Source: Halarcobacter sp.
Lineage (GTDB): Bacteria > Campylobacterota > Campylobacteria > Campylobacterales > Arcobacteraceae
Assembly: GCF_963675975.1 (NCBI RefSeq)
Contig: NZ_OY780939.1
Span: 186,001-250,000, forward strand
Length of the DNA: 64,000 bases
Direction of reading: 5' to 3'
In this document: positions 1-8,769 of the stretch, one piece after another
How positions within the stretch are numbered: position 1 is the first letter of the stretch
Layout: each line of letters begins with the position of its first letter
Made by a program: the position numbers and the translations under genes
The notes under the pieces: model-generated
Database searches by the model: none
The model's input: the letters and a program-made list of their open reading frames with translations, nothing else
What the model was told of the DNA's origin: nothing

Positions 1-499
1 CACCATGCTCATTAGTAAATAACATAGTATCTACCATTCTAATCATTTCATCAATATTTCTACCAAGTGGCAAGTCATTGATTACTGCATGTCTTACTGT
101 ACCATCTTTATCAATTAGGAAAGAACCTCTTAAAGCTACAGAATCTCCGAATAATACATCATAATCTCTAGAAATTTGTTTAGAAAGGTCTGCAACTAAT
201 GGGAATTTAACTCTTCCAATTCCACCATTTTCAACTGCAGTTTCTCTCCACGCAAAGTGTGAGAATTGAGAATCAACTGAACAACCGATTACTGAAATTC
301 CTCTTGATTCAAACTCTTCGATTCTTTTTGAGAATGCAATGATTTCTGATGGACAAACGAAAGTAAAGTCTAAAGGATAGAAAAATAATACCGCACCTTT
401 TTCACCAATATTGTCATATAAATTAAAATCTTCAACGATTTGACCATCTGCAAGTACAGCTGTTGCTGTAAAATCTGGAGCTTTTTTTGTTACTAACAT
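1..499 (-). CDS. 2-Cys peroxiredoxin (AhpC/TSA family), 3' part cut by window edge
   Basis: Thiol peroxidase that reduces hydrogen peroxide and organic peroxides in the cytoplasm. Reading the minus strand from the ATG at 499 gives 166 codons, open to the edge. The thioredoxin-fold segment and the peroxidatic motif FTFVCPSE are present, with Cys near residue 49. An Arg that fits the active-site Arg follows in the RGSFLID stretch. The family is usually near 198 residues, so the C-terminal part with the resolving Cys-Pro lies outside the window. It is divergent from the ferredoxin gene across a 272-bp AT-rich region. Family is clear; the exact subgroup and reductant cannot be told. Confidence 0.93.
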   Translation of the reverse strand, partial: MLVTKKAPDFTATAVLADGQIVEDFNLYDNIGEKGAVLFFYPLDFTFVCPSEIIAFSKRIEEFESRGISVIGCSVDSQFSHFAWRETAVENGGIGRVKFPLVADLSKQISRDYDVLFGDSVALRGSFLIDKDGTVRHAVINDLPLGRNIDEMIRMVDTMLFTNEHG

Positions 500-771
500 G
501 TAATTTCCTTTTATTAAAATTAATTTTGTAAATGTAATTATAGTATAAATTTTTTAAATAAAAAAGACTATTTCATATTAAGTTTTAAAATTTAAGATAT
601 ATTTTATTTTTGGAAAAAAATTATCCATTAATAGAGTAGTGCAAAATATAATAATACAAAAAGTGTTAATTTTTGGTAAAGATAAATATTAACTTAACTT
701 ATAATCATAGAATTTAAAGTTTAATTAATTTTTAATGTGCTAAAGTTTATTAAATTTTACAAGGAGTCAAA
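500..771. promoter_or_regulatory. Divergent AT-rich intergenic region between peroxiredoxin and ferredoxin genes
   Basis: No coding potential is seen on either strand. The region must carry promoters for both divergent genes. The ferredoxin start at 772 is preceded by AAGGAG. I looked for PerR- or Fur-like palindromes and found none I would defend. Confidence 0.5.
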
Positions 772-1029
772 ATGGCAGTAAAAATTACTGATATTTGTAT
801 CAACTGTGACGCATGTTTAGATGAGTGTCCAACTGAGTCAATCGTTGATAATGATGAAAACCCAACAGGTGAAGATATTTATTATGTAAATTCAGAAACA
901 TGTACAGAATGTGTTGGTGACAATGATGCACCTGCATGTGCAGACGCATGTCCAACTGAGGGTTGTATTGTATGGGATAATCCTACAACTGAAGGTGCAG
1001 TTGACGGGCAACCTGTAGTAGAAGATTAA
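772..1029 (+). CDS. 2[4Fe-4S] ferredoxin, Alvin-type
   Basis: Small cytoplasmic electron carrier. The first cluster motif is C9-x2-C12-x2-C15-x3-C19-Pro. The second is C44-x2-C47 followed by an eight-residue spacer, then C56-x3-C60-Pro, with a further Cys a few residues on. The long spacer in the second motif is typical of Allochromatium-type low-potential ferredoxins as opposed to clostridial ones. At 85 residues it has normal length and is rich in Asp and Glu. It stands alone and ends at a strong terminator. Likely partners are pyruvate or 2-oxoglutarate oxidoreductases, none of which is in this window. Confidence 0.93.
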   Translation: MAVKITDICINCDACLDECPTESIVDNDENPTGEDIYYVNSETCTECVGDNDAPACADACPTEGCIVWDNPTTEGAVDGQPVVED

Positions 1030-1052
1030 TAATAAATAACTAAATATTTATA

Positions 1053-1095
1053 AAAGGCAAGTAGTATTTTAAAAACTACTTGCCTTTTTTTATTT
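1053..1095 (+). terminator. Rho-independent terminator after the ferredoxin gene
   Basis: A 13-bp perfect stem (1053-1065 with 1075-1087, core GGCAAGTAGT) has a nine-base A/T loop and runs into a T-rich tract. Confidence 0.9.
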
Positions 1096-1142
1096 TTTTA
1101 GGTATAATCCGCGGCTTAAAAATTAAATGAGGAAATGATCAT

Positions 1143-1556
1143 ATGGAACAAACATTATCAATCATCAAACCTGATGCAGTTGCAAAGAATGTTGTAGGTA
1201 AAATCTTAGACAGATTTGAGTCAAATGGATTAAGAATAGCAGCTACTAAAAAAATTCAATTATCTAAAGCTGATGCAGAAGCTTTTTATGCAGTACATGC
1301 AGAAAGACCTTTCTTCGGTGAACTAGTTGATTTCATGATTTCTGGACCAGTTGTAGTTTCAGTACTTGAAGGTGACAACGCAATGGCTAAAAATAGAGAG
1401 TTAATGGGTGCAACTAACCCTAAAGAAGCAGCAGCTGGTACAATCAGAGCTGATTTCGCTGAATCTATTGATGCTAACGCAGTTCATGGTTCTGACTCTT
1501 TAGAGAATGCAGCAATCGAAATTAAGTTTTTCTTTTCAGATAGAGAAATCTGCTAA
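1143..1556 (+). CDS. ndk: Nucleoside diphosphate kinase
   Basis: Transfers the gamma phosphate of ATP to NDPs through a phosphohistidine. The catalytic motif is NAVHGSDS, with His at about residue 115. The N-terminal [10 protein letters not shown] and the C-terminal EIKFFF segments are typical, and 137 residues is full length. GAGGA lies nine bases before the ATG. It is followed within 20 bases by the DUF177-rpmF-plsX-fabH genes, so the five genes may be co-transcribed. Confidence 0.97.
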   Translation: MEQTLSIIKPDAVAKNVVGKILDRFESNGLRIAATKKIQLSKADAEAFYAVHAERPFFGELVDFMISGPVVVSVLEGDNAMAKNRELMGATNPKEAAAGTIRADFAESIDANAVHGSDSLENAAIEIKFFFSDREIC

Positions 1557-1574
1557 GAACTTCTAAATTACCCA

Positions 1575-1952
1575 ATGAAAATCGAGTTTAGAAAAGTCCC
1601 TCAAACTCCTAAGGAGTTGAGTGCTGAATTCAATTCAGTAAAAATTGAAGGTACTTTTTGTAAAATGTCGCCATCTTTAGTTAAAATTGATGGTAAACTA
1701 ACAGGTGAAACCTCTATACCTTGTGCAAGATGTGGACAAGAAGAGACTGTAACTTTAAATGAAGATATTAACTTTATATTAAGTGATGGTATATATAAGT
1801 CAACTTCTGAAGAAGATGACTTAATAATAGAGATAGAAAATAGCCTAATCAATTTTGATGAAATAATCGAAAGTGAAATTTCATCTATTCAAAGCGATTA
1901 TTACATTTGTTCAGAATGTGAAAATTCTGACTTTGTTGAAAAAGAATACTAA
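1575..1952 (+). CDS. DUF177/YceD family protein
   Basis: YceD-type proteins are nearly always encoded directly upstream of rpmF, as here (gap 14 bases), and are linked to 23S rRNA/ribosome maturation in bacteria and plastids. Two CxxC pairs, at residues 50/53 and 112/115, may bind a metal. The segment between them is strongly acidic. 125 residues is in the short part of the family range. The start has no strong ribosome binding site, and translation could be coupled to ndk. Family call rests on motif layout plus position. Confidence 0.82.
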   Translation: MKIEFRKVPQTPKELSAEFNSVKIEGTFCKMSPSLVKIDGKLTGETSIPCARCGQEETVTLNEDINFILSDGIYKSTSEEDDLIIEIENSLINFDEIIESEISSIQSDYYICSECENSDFVEKEY

Positions 1953-1966
1953 ATAAGGAGAGAAAA

Positions 1967-2119
1967 ATGGCAGTACCTAAGAGAAGAGTATCTCATACTA
2001 GAGCAGCTAAAAGAAGAACTCACTATAAAATTACTTTAAAAAGACCGGTAAAAGATAGTGATGGTAGTTGGAAAATGCCTCATATGGTTAACCCAAATAC
2101 TGGTGAATACAAAAGCTAA
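1967..2119 (+). CDS. rpmF: 50S ribosomal protein L32 (cysteine-free form)
   Basis: Fifty residues beginning [17 protein letters not shown], the invariant L32 N-terminus. GGAGAG precedes the ATG. The protein has no cysteine, so it is the zinc-independent (C-minus) version. Its stop overlaps the plsX start as TAATG, showing translational coupling in the classical rpmF-plsX-fabH order. Confidence 0.96.
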   Translation: MAVPKRRVSHTRAAKRRTHYKITLKRPVKDSDGSWKMPHMVNPNTGEYKS

Positions 2120-3111
2120 TGCTAAAAATAGCTATTGACGCGATGGGTGGGGACTTTGGTCCCGAACCTATTATAGAGGGTTTAATATTAGCCCTTAGAA
2201 ATAATAATACTTTTACTGCAATTGCAGTAGGAGACGAAAACCAAATTAAACCTTTAATTCCAAACTATCTTGCAAGTAGAATTGAAATACTTCATACAGA
2301 CGATGTAATTAGTATGTCAGACTCTGCAACAGATGCACTTAAAAGAAAAGAATCAACAATTTATAAAGCAATTGAGTTAGTAAAAGAAGAACAAGCAGAT
2401 GCAGTTGTATCAGCTGGACATTCTGGAGCTTCTATGTCTTTAGCAACACTTAGAATTGGAAGAATCAAAGGTGTTAGTAGACCTGCAATTGCAACTCTTA
2501 TGCCAACTAGTGAAAACCAAAATACACTTGTATTAGATGTTGGTGCTAATGTAGATTGTGAAGCAAAAAATCTTTATGAATTCGCAGTAATGGGACAAGT
2601 TTATGCAGAAGATGTATTACAACTTGATGATCCACTTATTGGTCTATTAAGTAATGGTGAAGAAGAGAGTAAAGGAAATGAAGTTACAAAAGAAGCATTT
2701 AAACTAATCTCAAAAGTACCAAACTTCGCTGGAAATGTAGAGGGAAGTGATGTATTTAAAGGAACAGTTGATGTTGTGGTTTGTGATGGATTTATTGGTA
2801 ATATTTTACTAAAAACTGCAGAAGGTGTAGCAGATACAATTGGTAAAATTATTAAGAAAAATTTAAAAAGATCTCTTATTTCAATAGCCGGTGCAGTACT
2901 AATGAGAAAAGTATTTAAAAACTTAAAAGTTAGAGTTGACTATGCAGAATATGGTGGGGCACCACTGTTAGGTGTAAAAGCACCTGTAATTATAGCTCAT
3001 GGTAAATCTAATCCAAAAGCTATACAAAATGCAATTTTTCAAGCAATTAATAGTGCAAGCTCGAATTTAAATAATGATATTGAAGAGAGATTAAAAAAAT
3101 ATAGTTCATAA
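2119..3111 (+). CDS. plsX: Phosphate acyltransferase PlsX
   Basis: Converts acyl-ACP to acyl-phosphate, the acyl donor for PlsY in phosphatidic acid synthesis; peripheral membrane enzyme. The N-terminal [18 protein letters not shown] and the central [10 protein letters not shown] and [12 protein letters not shown] motifs are diagnostic. 330 residues is full length. It starts inside the rpmF stop codon and precedes fabH by 25 bases. Confidence 0.97.
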   Translation: MLKIAIDAMGGDFGPEPIIEGLILALRNNNTFTAIAVGDENQIKPLIPNYLASRIEILHTDDVISMSDSATDALKRKESTIYKAIELVKEEQADAVVSAGHSGASMSLATLRIGRIKGVSRPAIATLMPTSENQNTLVLDVGANVDCEAKNLYEFAVMGQVYAEDVLQLDDPLIGLLSNGEEESKGNEVTKEAFKLISKVPNFAGNVEGSDVFKGTVDVVVCDGFIGNILLKTAEGVADTIGKIIKKNLKRSLISIAGAVLMRKVFKNLKVRVDYAEYGGAPLLGVKAPVIIAHGKSNPKAIQNAIFQAINSASSNLNNDIEERLKKYSS

Positions 3112-3136
3112 AACTTTTGTTTTTTAAGGAATTTTA

Positions 3137-4135
3137 ATGGCATATGCAGCATTTAGATCAATTGGAGCTTACATCCCTCCTAAAATAATGACAAATTTTG
3201 ATTTTGAAAAAATTATTGATACCTCTGATGAATGGATAACTAAAAGAACTGGTATAAAAGAAAGAAGACTAGCTGAAGATAATGAAGCTTCATCAGATTT
3301 AGGAGCAAGAGCAGCCCAACAAGCAATACAAAGAGCTGGAATTGCAAAAGAAGATATAGATTTAGTAATTTGTGCTACAGTTACGCCTGATTACTTATGT
3401 ATGCCTTCTACAGCATGCTTAATAGCTTCAAAACTTGAACTTCCTCCAGTGCAAGCATTTGATGTAAGTGCAGCATGTACAGGTTTTGTTTACGCAACTT
3501 CTATAGCAAAAGCATTTATAGAATCAGGAATGAAAAAAAATGTTCTAATAATTGGAGCAGAAAAATACAGTTCTATTTTAGACTATACAGATAGAGCTAC
3601 TTGTTTTATTTTTGGAGATGGTGCAGGTGCTGCAATTATCTCTGCTACAGATAAAAAAGAGGAAGCTATCATTGATGTTAATTGTTCAAGTGATGGTAAT
3701 TATGATGATTTAATCCAAACTCCAGGTGGAGGAAGTAAAAATCCTTGTTCACAAGAAGTTTTAGATAATAAAATGGCTTGTATCAGAATGAAAGGAAATG
3801 AAACTTTTAAACTTGCAGTTAAAACACTATCTTCAGATGTGAAAGAATTACTTGAAAAGAATAATTTATCAAATGAAGATATAACACACTTTATACCACA
3901 TCAAGCTAATTATAGAATAATAAAAGCTGTTGGTGACTCTTTAAATTTAAAAGAGGAACAAATTGTATTAACAGTACATAAATATGGTAATACCTCTGCA
4001 GCTTCAATCCCTATGGCAATGAATGATGCCTATGAAGAGGGAAAAATAAAAGCAGGAGATAATATACTTTTTGATGCTTTTGGAGCAGGACTTACTTGGG
4101 GAAGTGCAATTTTCCCATTTTCACCTAATAAATAA
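3137..4135 (+). CDS. fabH: Beta-ketoacyl-ACP synthase III
   Basis: Condenses acetyl-CoA with malonyl-ACP to start type II fatty acid synthesis. The catalytic triad is visible: Cys114 in SAACTGF, His255 in PHQANYR and Asn285 in GNTSAAS. The C-terminal GAGLTWGSA loop is canonical. 332 residues; AAGGA before the ATG. Last gene of the plsX block, with a terminator directly after it. Confidence 0.97.
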   Translation: MAYAAFRSIGAYIPPKIMTNFDFEKIIDTSDEWITKRTGIKERRLAEDNEASSDLGARAAQQAIQRAGIAKEDIDLVICATVTPDYLCMPSTACLIASKLELPPVQAFDVSAACTGFVYATSIAKAFIESGMKKNVLIIGAEKYSSILDYTDRATCFIFGDGAGAAIISATDKKEEAIIDVNCSSDGNYDDLIQTPGGGSKNPCSQEVLDNKMACIRMKGNETFKLAVKTLSSDVKELLEKNNLSNEDITHFIPHQANYRIIKAVGDSLNLKEEQIVLTVHKYGNTSAASIPMAMNDAYEEGKIKAGDNILFDAFGAGLTWGSAIFPFSPNK

Positions 4136-4141
4136 ATTTAT

Positions 4142-4163
4142 AAAAAAGCATTTTGCTTTTTTA
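4142..4163 (+). terminator. Terminator after fabH
   Basis: Nine-bp stem AAAAAAGCA / TGCTTTTTT (4142-4150 with 4154-4162) with a three-base loop and a built-in T run, seven bases after the fabH stop. Confidence 0.75.
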
Positions 4164-4302
4164 TATACATCTAATCAGACTTTTTACTAATAATCTTTTT
4201 CTGACAAATATAATCTAAAAATATCTCTTTATATAATAAAAAACAAAATTCTTTAAGTTTGCTTATTATAGAATTTATAATCTACCTAATTAGGAAGTAT
4301 AT

Positions 4303-6210
4303 ATGAAATCTGTCTCAATTAAATTCAAAACATTAACACTTATCGTAGGAATAATTATTGTAGTAACGATATTACAACTGTTTGTTTCTATTTATGAAAC
4401 TAACGCCCTAACCAAAATTCAAATGAATCACTATAGTAAAGAATCATACAAACGGGTTGATTATGAATTAAAAAGTTATATTGAGATTGTTAAAAACATG
4501 ATGGAAGAGGAATATGAACATAATCCAGTAAATGCTAAAGAAGTAATTATTAATCAATTAAAAAACCTAAGATATGGGGAAAATGGTTATTTTTGGATAC
4601 ATACTCTTGATTCAAAAATGCTTATGCACCCAGTAAACCAATCACGTATGGGACAAGATTTAAATGAAGTAAAAGATCCCGATGGGGTATATATATTTAG
4701 AGAGATGAATAAAATAGCTAAAGAGAAAGGTATGGGAAAAGTAGCCTATAAAACTATAAAACCAGATGATAATAAAAAAATTGATAAATTCTCTTATGTA
4801 TTTTTATTTGAACCTTATGATTGGGTTGTGGGGACAGGGGCATATGTTGATGATATAGAAAAAAATATTCTCAAAATAAAAGAAGACAGTGTAGAAAAAA
4901 CAAAACGTCTTATTATAATGGTAACAATGTTTTCATCTGTGGTAATTATAATTTCATATTTTTTAATAATTTTTGCTTTTAATCATGTTATTGAAAAACC
5001 TTTAGTAATGTTCAAATCATATTTTGAAAATTTCTTAAAATTTATTACAATGGAAAACAACAGATACACTTCAACTGAAGTTAAAAATGTTGATGAAATT
5101 AGTGAACTTCTTTTAATGATTAATGAAACAGCTGAAAGTTTTGATAAAAAACTTAAAAATGACATGAGAGTTATGGGAGAAGTTGTATTAACAGCAGATA
5201 GAATTGAACAAGGTATTTATAATTGTAGAATAAAATCTGATAGTGAAAACCCTATGATTATGACACTAAAAAAATCTCTTAATAAAATGCTTGTTGTTTT
5301 AAACACTAATATGCAGGATATTCAAAATACACTTGAAGCTTATGAAAAAGATGATTTTACAAAAAGAATTGATATTGATCCTAGATTAAAAGCTACTATG
5401 CTTGCAGTTATTGATGGTGTAAATACTTTAGGTGAAACTCTAAGTGAAAACGCGAAAAGCAACCTGCATAATGGAGAGACATTAGAGAATAACTCAACAA
5501 CAATGACAAGCTCAATGGAAAACCTAGCATTAAAAGCAAATGAACAAGCAGCAAGCTTAGAAGAGACAGCAGCAGCAGTAGAAGAGATTACCTCTATAAC
5601 AAGAGGGAACACACAAAATGCAACAAAAATGGCAACATTAGGGAAAACAGTAAGAGATTCAGTAACAACAGGTGAAGATTTGGCATCTAAAACAGCATCT
5701 TCAATGGATGAGATAAATGAAAAAGTAACAGCAATAAATGAAGCAATAAATGTAATTGATCAAATAGCCTTCCAAACAAATATACTTTCGTTAAATGCAG
5801 CAGTTGAAGCAGCAACTGCAGGAGAAGCAGGAAAAGGGTTTGCAGTAGTAGCACAAGAAGTAAGAAACCTAGCATCAAGATCTGCACAAGCAGCAAAAGA
5901 GATAAAAGAATTAGTAGAAGATGCAAACCTAAAAGCAAATGAAGGTAAAGTAATTTCAGATAGTATGATAGAAGGATATAAAGAGTTAAATACACATATA
6001 AGTGAAACAATCCATATCATAGAAGATGTAAGTGTAGCATCAAGAGAACAGATGACAGGTATAGAACAAATAAATGATACAATAACAATGTTAGATAGAG
6101 TAACACAAGAGAATGCGAGTGAAGCTAATCAAGTAAAAGAGATAGCAAAAGAAGTATCAGCAATGGCAAATGAATTAGTACAAGATGCCAAAAGTAAAAA
6201 GTTTAACTAA
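4303..6210 (+). CDS. Methyl-accepting chemotaxis protein with periplasmic sCache domain
   Basis: Transmembrane chemoreceptor. A first membrane span (about 9-30) is followed by a periplasmic single-Cache domain (about 35-195) with the typical ENGYFWIHTLD and YDWVVGTGAYVDDI stretches. A second span lies at about 200-222. A cytoplasmic linker then leads to the signalling hairpin, whose tip reads IDQIAFQTNILSLNAAVEAA. No CheR/CheB docking pentapeptide is seen at the C-terminus. sCache domains of this type commonly bind small carboxylates, but the ligand cannot be read here. Codon choice is A-rich in the signalling half, suggesting a recently homogenised paralogue. The PAS gene follows after nine bases. 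Confidence 0.93.
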   Translation: MKSVSIKFKTLTLIVGIIIVVTILQLFVSIYETNALTKIQMNHYSKESYKRVDYELKSYIEIVKNMMEEEYEHNPVNAKEVIINQLKNLRYGENGYFWIHTLDSKMLMHPVNQSRMGQDLNEVKDPDGVYIFREMNKIAKEKGMGKVAYKTIKPDDNKKIDKFSYVFLFEPYDWVVGTGAYVDDIEKNILKIKEDSVEKTKRLIIMVTMFSSVVIIISYFLIIFAFNHVIEKPLVMFKSYFENFLKFITMENNRYTSTEVKNVDEISELLLMINETAESFDKKLKNDMRVMGEVVLTADRIEQGIYNCRIKSDSENPMIMTLKKSLNKMLVVLNTNMQDIQNTLEAYEKDDFTKRIDIDPRLKATMLAVIDGVNTLGETLSENAKSNLHNGETLENNSTTMTSSMENLALKANEQAASLEETAAAVEEITSITRGNTQNATKMATLGKTVRDSVTTGEDLASKTASSMDEINEKVTAINEAINVIDQIAFQTNILSLNAAVEAATAGEAGKGFAVVAQEVRNLASRSAQAAKEIKELVEDANLKANEGKVISDSMIEGYKELNTHISETIHIIEDVSVASREQMTGIEQINDTITMLDRVTQENASEANQVKEIAKEVSAMANELVQDAKSKKFN

Positions 6211-6219
6211 GGAGAGAAC

Positions 6220-6624
6220 ATGGCAGCAGGACAAGAGACAGTTTTAGATGAATATGCATTCTTAGTTAGTGAAACAGATGAAAAGGGTATAATAAGATTT
6301 GCCAATGATGATTTTTGTAAAATAGCAGAATATAGCCTAGAAGAGTTAATAGGTGAGCCACATAATAAAGTAAGAGATCCTGAAATGCCTAAAAAAGCTT
6401 TTAAGTCATTGTGGGATACAGTACAAAAAGGTGAAATCTGGACAGGCTATGTAAAAAATGCTACCAAATCAGGAGGATATTATTGGGTATATGCTACAGT
6501 ATATCCATTCGAAAGTTGTGATGGTTCTAAAGGTTATCTATCTTGTAGAAGAAAACCTTCTAGAGAAGAAATTGACACTATTAAAGAAGTTTACAAACAA
6601 TGGAATTTAGAAGAGAAAAAATAA
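6220..6624 (+). CDS. Single-PAS protein of the Aer/CetB type
   Basis: A 134-residue soluble protein that is almost entirely one PAS domain. It opens with DEYAFLVSETDEKGIIRFAND and continues with RDPEMPKKAFKSLWDTVQKG and a YYWVYATVYPF strand, the pattern of Aer-like FAD-binding PAS domains. A GGAGAG site lies upstream, nine bases after the chemoreceptor stop. In Campylobacter, CetB is a stand-alone PAS protein working with the receptor CetA; the gene pair here suggests a similar bipartite redox/energy sensor. FAD binding is inferred from the family. Confidence 0.85.
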   Translation: MAAGQETVLDEYAFLVSETDEKGIIRFANDDFCKIAEYSLEELIGEPHNKVRDPEMPKKAFKSLWDTVQKGEIWTGYVKNATKSGGYYWVYATVYPFESCDGSKGYLSCRRKPSREEIDTIKEVYKQWNLEEKK

Positions 6625-6640
6625 ACTCTTCTAATCTTAC

Positions 6641-6961
6641 TTATAAATATTGAACTAATCCCATATAAAATATTGTTCCCAAAAATATTGATACTAAATA
6701 GTTTTTCATAATTAGGTGTAAAACTACAGTAAATAATATAGCCCCTATCTCTTTTATTCCATAAGGATATAAAGAGAAATCAATATCTTTTAAAGTGTAA
6801 AAAATCAATATTGTAAGTATTATTGAGGGAAAATATTTTCCTATAAATTCCAAAGACGCAGGCAATTCAGCTTTTTTAAAAAAGATAAAAGGAAAAGCTC
6901 TTGTAAAGATATTTACTGCTGTCATAACAGCAATTGCTAAAAATATTTCTATATTACTCAT
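6641..6961 (-). CDS. azlD: AzlD-family branched-chain amino acid exporter subunit
   Basis: Small inner-membrane protein (107 residues from the chosen start, three or four membrane spans) that pairs with AzlC to export branched-chain amino acids. I take the ATG at 6961 (MSNIEIF) because it overlaps the azlC stop by eight bases; the longer frame from 6997 would run inside azlC. The motif TRAFPFIFFKKAELP is characteristic of AzlD. It is convergent with the chemoreceptor/PAS pair. Confidence 0.88.
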   Translation of the reverse strand: MSNIEIFLAIAVMTAVNIFTRAFPFIFFKKAELPASLEFIGKYFPSIILTILIFYTLKDIDFSLYPYGIKEIGAILFTVVLHLIMKNYLVSIFLGTIFYMGLVQYL

Positions 6962-7643
6962 TGTTATCCAATCTTGCTCTAAATAAAAATAGAACAACTA
7001 ATGATAAAATAATAGAAGTGATTAGCATCTTATCAGTTGGTACTAAAATAAAAGCTACAACTGATGTAAAAGCCCCAATTAAAAATGGAATTTTATTATT
7101 TAAATTTTTATATTGTTCAATACATAAAACTACAAATAGTGCTGTTAAAGAAAACTCCAAACCTGCAGTGTTAAAATCAATATTTGAGCCAATTATTGCA
7201 CCTAAAGTTGAACCGATAAACCAATAAGTTTGGTTAAAGGCACATAAAAAGAAGTAATACCATCTTTTTTTTAACTGTTCATCATCTTTTATTGTAGTCA
7301 ATAAAGCATAAGTTTCATCAGTTAAGGCAAATATTAAATATGGTTTTAATTTACCAGCTTTCTTAAATCTTTTTAATAAAGATAAACCATAAAAAGATTG
7401 TCTAAGATTTACAAACCATGAAGCAATAGCTATATCTATAAGCCCCGCTTTTACATTAAAAAAATTGATTGCAACAAACTGCAATGCGCCTGCATAAATA
7501 AATAAAGACATAATAGGTGCATAAAACCAAGGGTAATCAAAAGATACTAAAAGCAAACCAAATGCAAAACCCAAAACACTATATCCCATCATAACTGGAA
7601 TAGAAATTTTAAACGCGGTTTTTATCTCTCTTTCGTATTTCAA
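6954..7643 (-). CDS. azlC: AzlC-family branched-chain amino acid exporter, large subunit
   Basis: Membrane protein of 229 residues with about five to seven hydrophobic spans. The N-terminal SIPVMMGYSVLGFAFGLLLV and the ALTDETYAL segment are typical of AzlC/YgaZ. The stop overlaps the azlD start, the usual two-gene arrangement. Substrates (branched-chain amino acids, perhaps methionine) come from family knowledge. Confidence 0.9.
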   Translation of the reverse strand: MKYEREIKTAFKISIPVMMGYSVLGFAFGLLLVSFDYPWFYAPIMSLFIYAGALQFVAINFFNVKAGLIDIAIASWFVNLRQSFYGLSLLKRFKKAGKLKPYLIFALTDETYALLTTIKDDEQLKKRWYYFFLCAFNQTYWFIGSTLGAIIGSNIDFNTAGLEFSLTALFVVLCIEQYKNLNNKIPFLIGAFTSVVAFILVPTDKMLITSIILSLVVLFLFRARLDNNE

Positions 7644-7649
7644 TAAAAC

Positions 7650-8087
7650 CTACTTTATAAGATTTTTGTTATTAGGATTGTTTTTAAATACATTAAATGA
7701 CTTCTCTTTTGCATCTTTATTAAATTTATCAACTGTTGCAACTGAATTTATATATAAAATTGATTCATCAATAATAATTTGGAAAACAGAAAACAATGGA
7801 ACCTTTACAACTGAACCAAAATTTTCACTCCCAAAACCTGCTTCAAAGCTCAAATAGTTATCATCAATTTCTATAGTAGAATAAGTATAATTACTTAATA
7901 CAAAAAGTGAGAATTTAGATAATTGATCAAATACTAATGGAGGTAATTCTGGATTAAATTTTACAGCATCTATATTTGCAGTTATAGCAAACTCTTGCCC
8001 TTGTTCTATTAAAAACTCCATAGTCTCTTTTACTTGTTTACTAACTAAATCTTTATATTCATTATTTTCAATTATATTATTTATCAT
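7650..8087 (-). CDS. Putative SspB-like protein (possible ClpXP adaptor)
   Basis: Unknown gene of 145 residues when read from the ATG at 8087 (MINNIIENN), which has AGGA eight bases upstream; longer in-frame starts reach 8207 but lack such a site and run under the next gene's promoter. Residues about 25-115 resemble SspB: a helical start, an extended strand with a PELPP segment, then an LSFEAGFG strand and a KVPLFSVFQI strand, ending with an ESILYI strand. This matches the Sm-like core of SspB, which tethers ssrA-tagged proteins to ClpX. A Lys/Asn-rich tail ends in NKNLIK; in SspB the C-terminal tail contacts ClpX. The match is by eye and may be only fold-level. Confidence 0.5.
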   Translation of the reverse strand: MINNIIENNEYKDLVSKQVKETMEFLIEQGQEFAITANIDAVKFNPELPPLVFDQLSKFSLFVLSNYTYSTIEIDDNYLSFEAGFGSENFGSVVKVPLFSVFQIIIDESILYINSVATVDKFNKDAKEKSFNVFKNNPNNKNLIK

Positions 8088-8106
8088 TTTTAATCCTAGG
8101 TTCATT

Positions 8107-8769
8107 ATGGTTTTTGTATTATACCTTATGAAACGGTTTATTTTTCTTATTTTTTTATCTGTGTCACTACTAAATTCAAAAAGTATTATTTTAACAAAAA
8201 ACGACATAAAAAATATAGATAATAGTTATAATAAAAAAGCAATTTTTTTAAGACTTCAAGGATATGTAAAATTAAAGAGAAAAATCAAAGATTTTGATTT
8301 AGAAAAAAAACTCAACTATGTTAACAGCTTTTATAATAGAATCTTACCTATTGATGATTCAAAAAAATATAGTGTAGATGACCATTGGGCAACGCCTAAA
8401 GAGTTTTTAATTGAAGGTAAAGGTGATTGTGAGGATTATGCAATTGCAAAATATTTTACACTTTTAGAAGTTGGTATTCCAAAAGATAAACTATATTTTG
8501 CTGTAGTAAAAGTAAAAGCAGAGACAAATTATCATATGGTATTACTTTACCTTGAAAATAAAAAAGCTATGCCACTAGTTTTAGACAATCTAAGCTTTAA
8601 AATTCTTCCTTTTGACAAAAGAAAAAAACTTGAACCAAAAGTTATTTTTAATGAGAAAGAAGCTTTTATTCTAAAAAACAAAAAAATATCAAAAAAAGTT
8701 AAAATTGATTGGGGTAAGGTTAATAAGTGGGAATTATTACTTGATAGAGTTTATACTAAAAATGAATAA
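8107..8769 (+). CDS. LapG-like periplasmic transglutaminase-like cysteine protease (BTLCP family)
   Basis: A signal-like hydrophobic N-terminus (KRFIFLIFLSVSLL) precedes a 190-residue papain-fold domain. The catalytic set of the family is visible: Cys in GKGDCEDYA, His in NYHMVLLYL and Asp in VLDNLSF. The tryptophan-containing DDHWATPKEFL segment is typical. LapG cleaves large surface adhesins and is held inactive by LapD. No adhesin, type I secretion system or LapD adjoins it here. Start could be the ATG at 8107 (AGG six bases before) or the one at 8128, which gives a cleaner signal peptide. Its 3' end overlaps the pabC stop on the other strand. Confidence 0.8.
   Translation: MVFVLYLMKRFIFLIFLSVSLLNSKSIILTKNDIKNIDNSYNKKAIFLRLQGYVKLKRKIKDFDLEKKLNYVNSFYNRILPIDDSKKYSVDDHWATPKEFLIEGKGDCEDYAIAKYFTLLEVGIPKDKLYFAVVKVKAETNYHMVLLYLENKKAMPLVLDNLSFKILPFDKRKKLEPKVIFNEKEAFILKNKKISKKVKIDWGKVNKWELLLDRVYTKNE

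Noticed and set aside
5687-6010. Leucine-rich minus-strand frame inside the chemoreceptor gene
   Set aside because: It is the antisense of the A-rich signalling-domain codons; no ribosome binding site and the plus-strand protein is certain.
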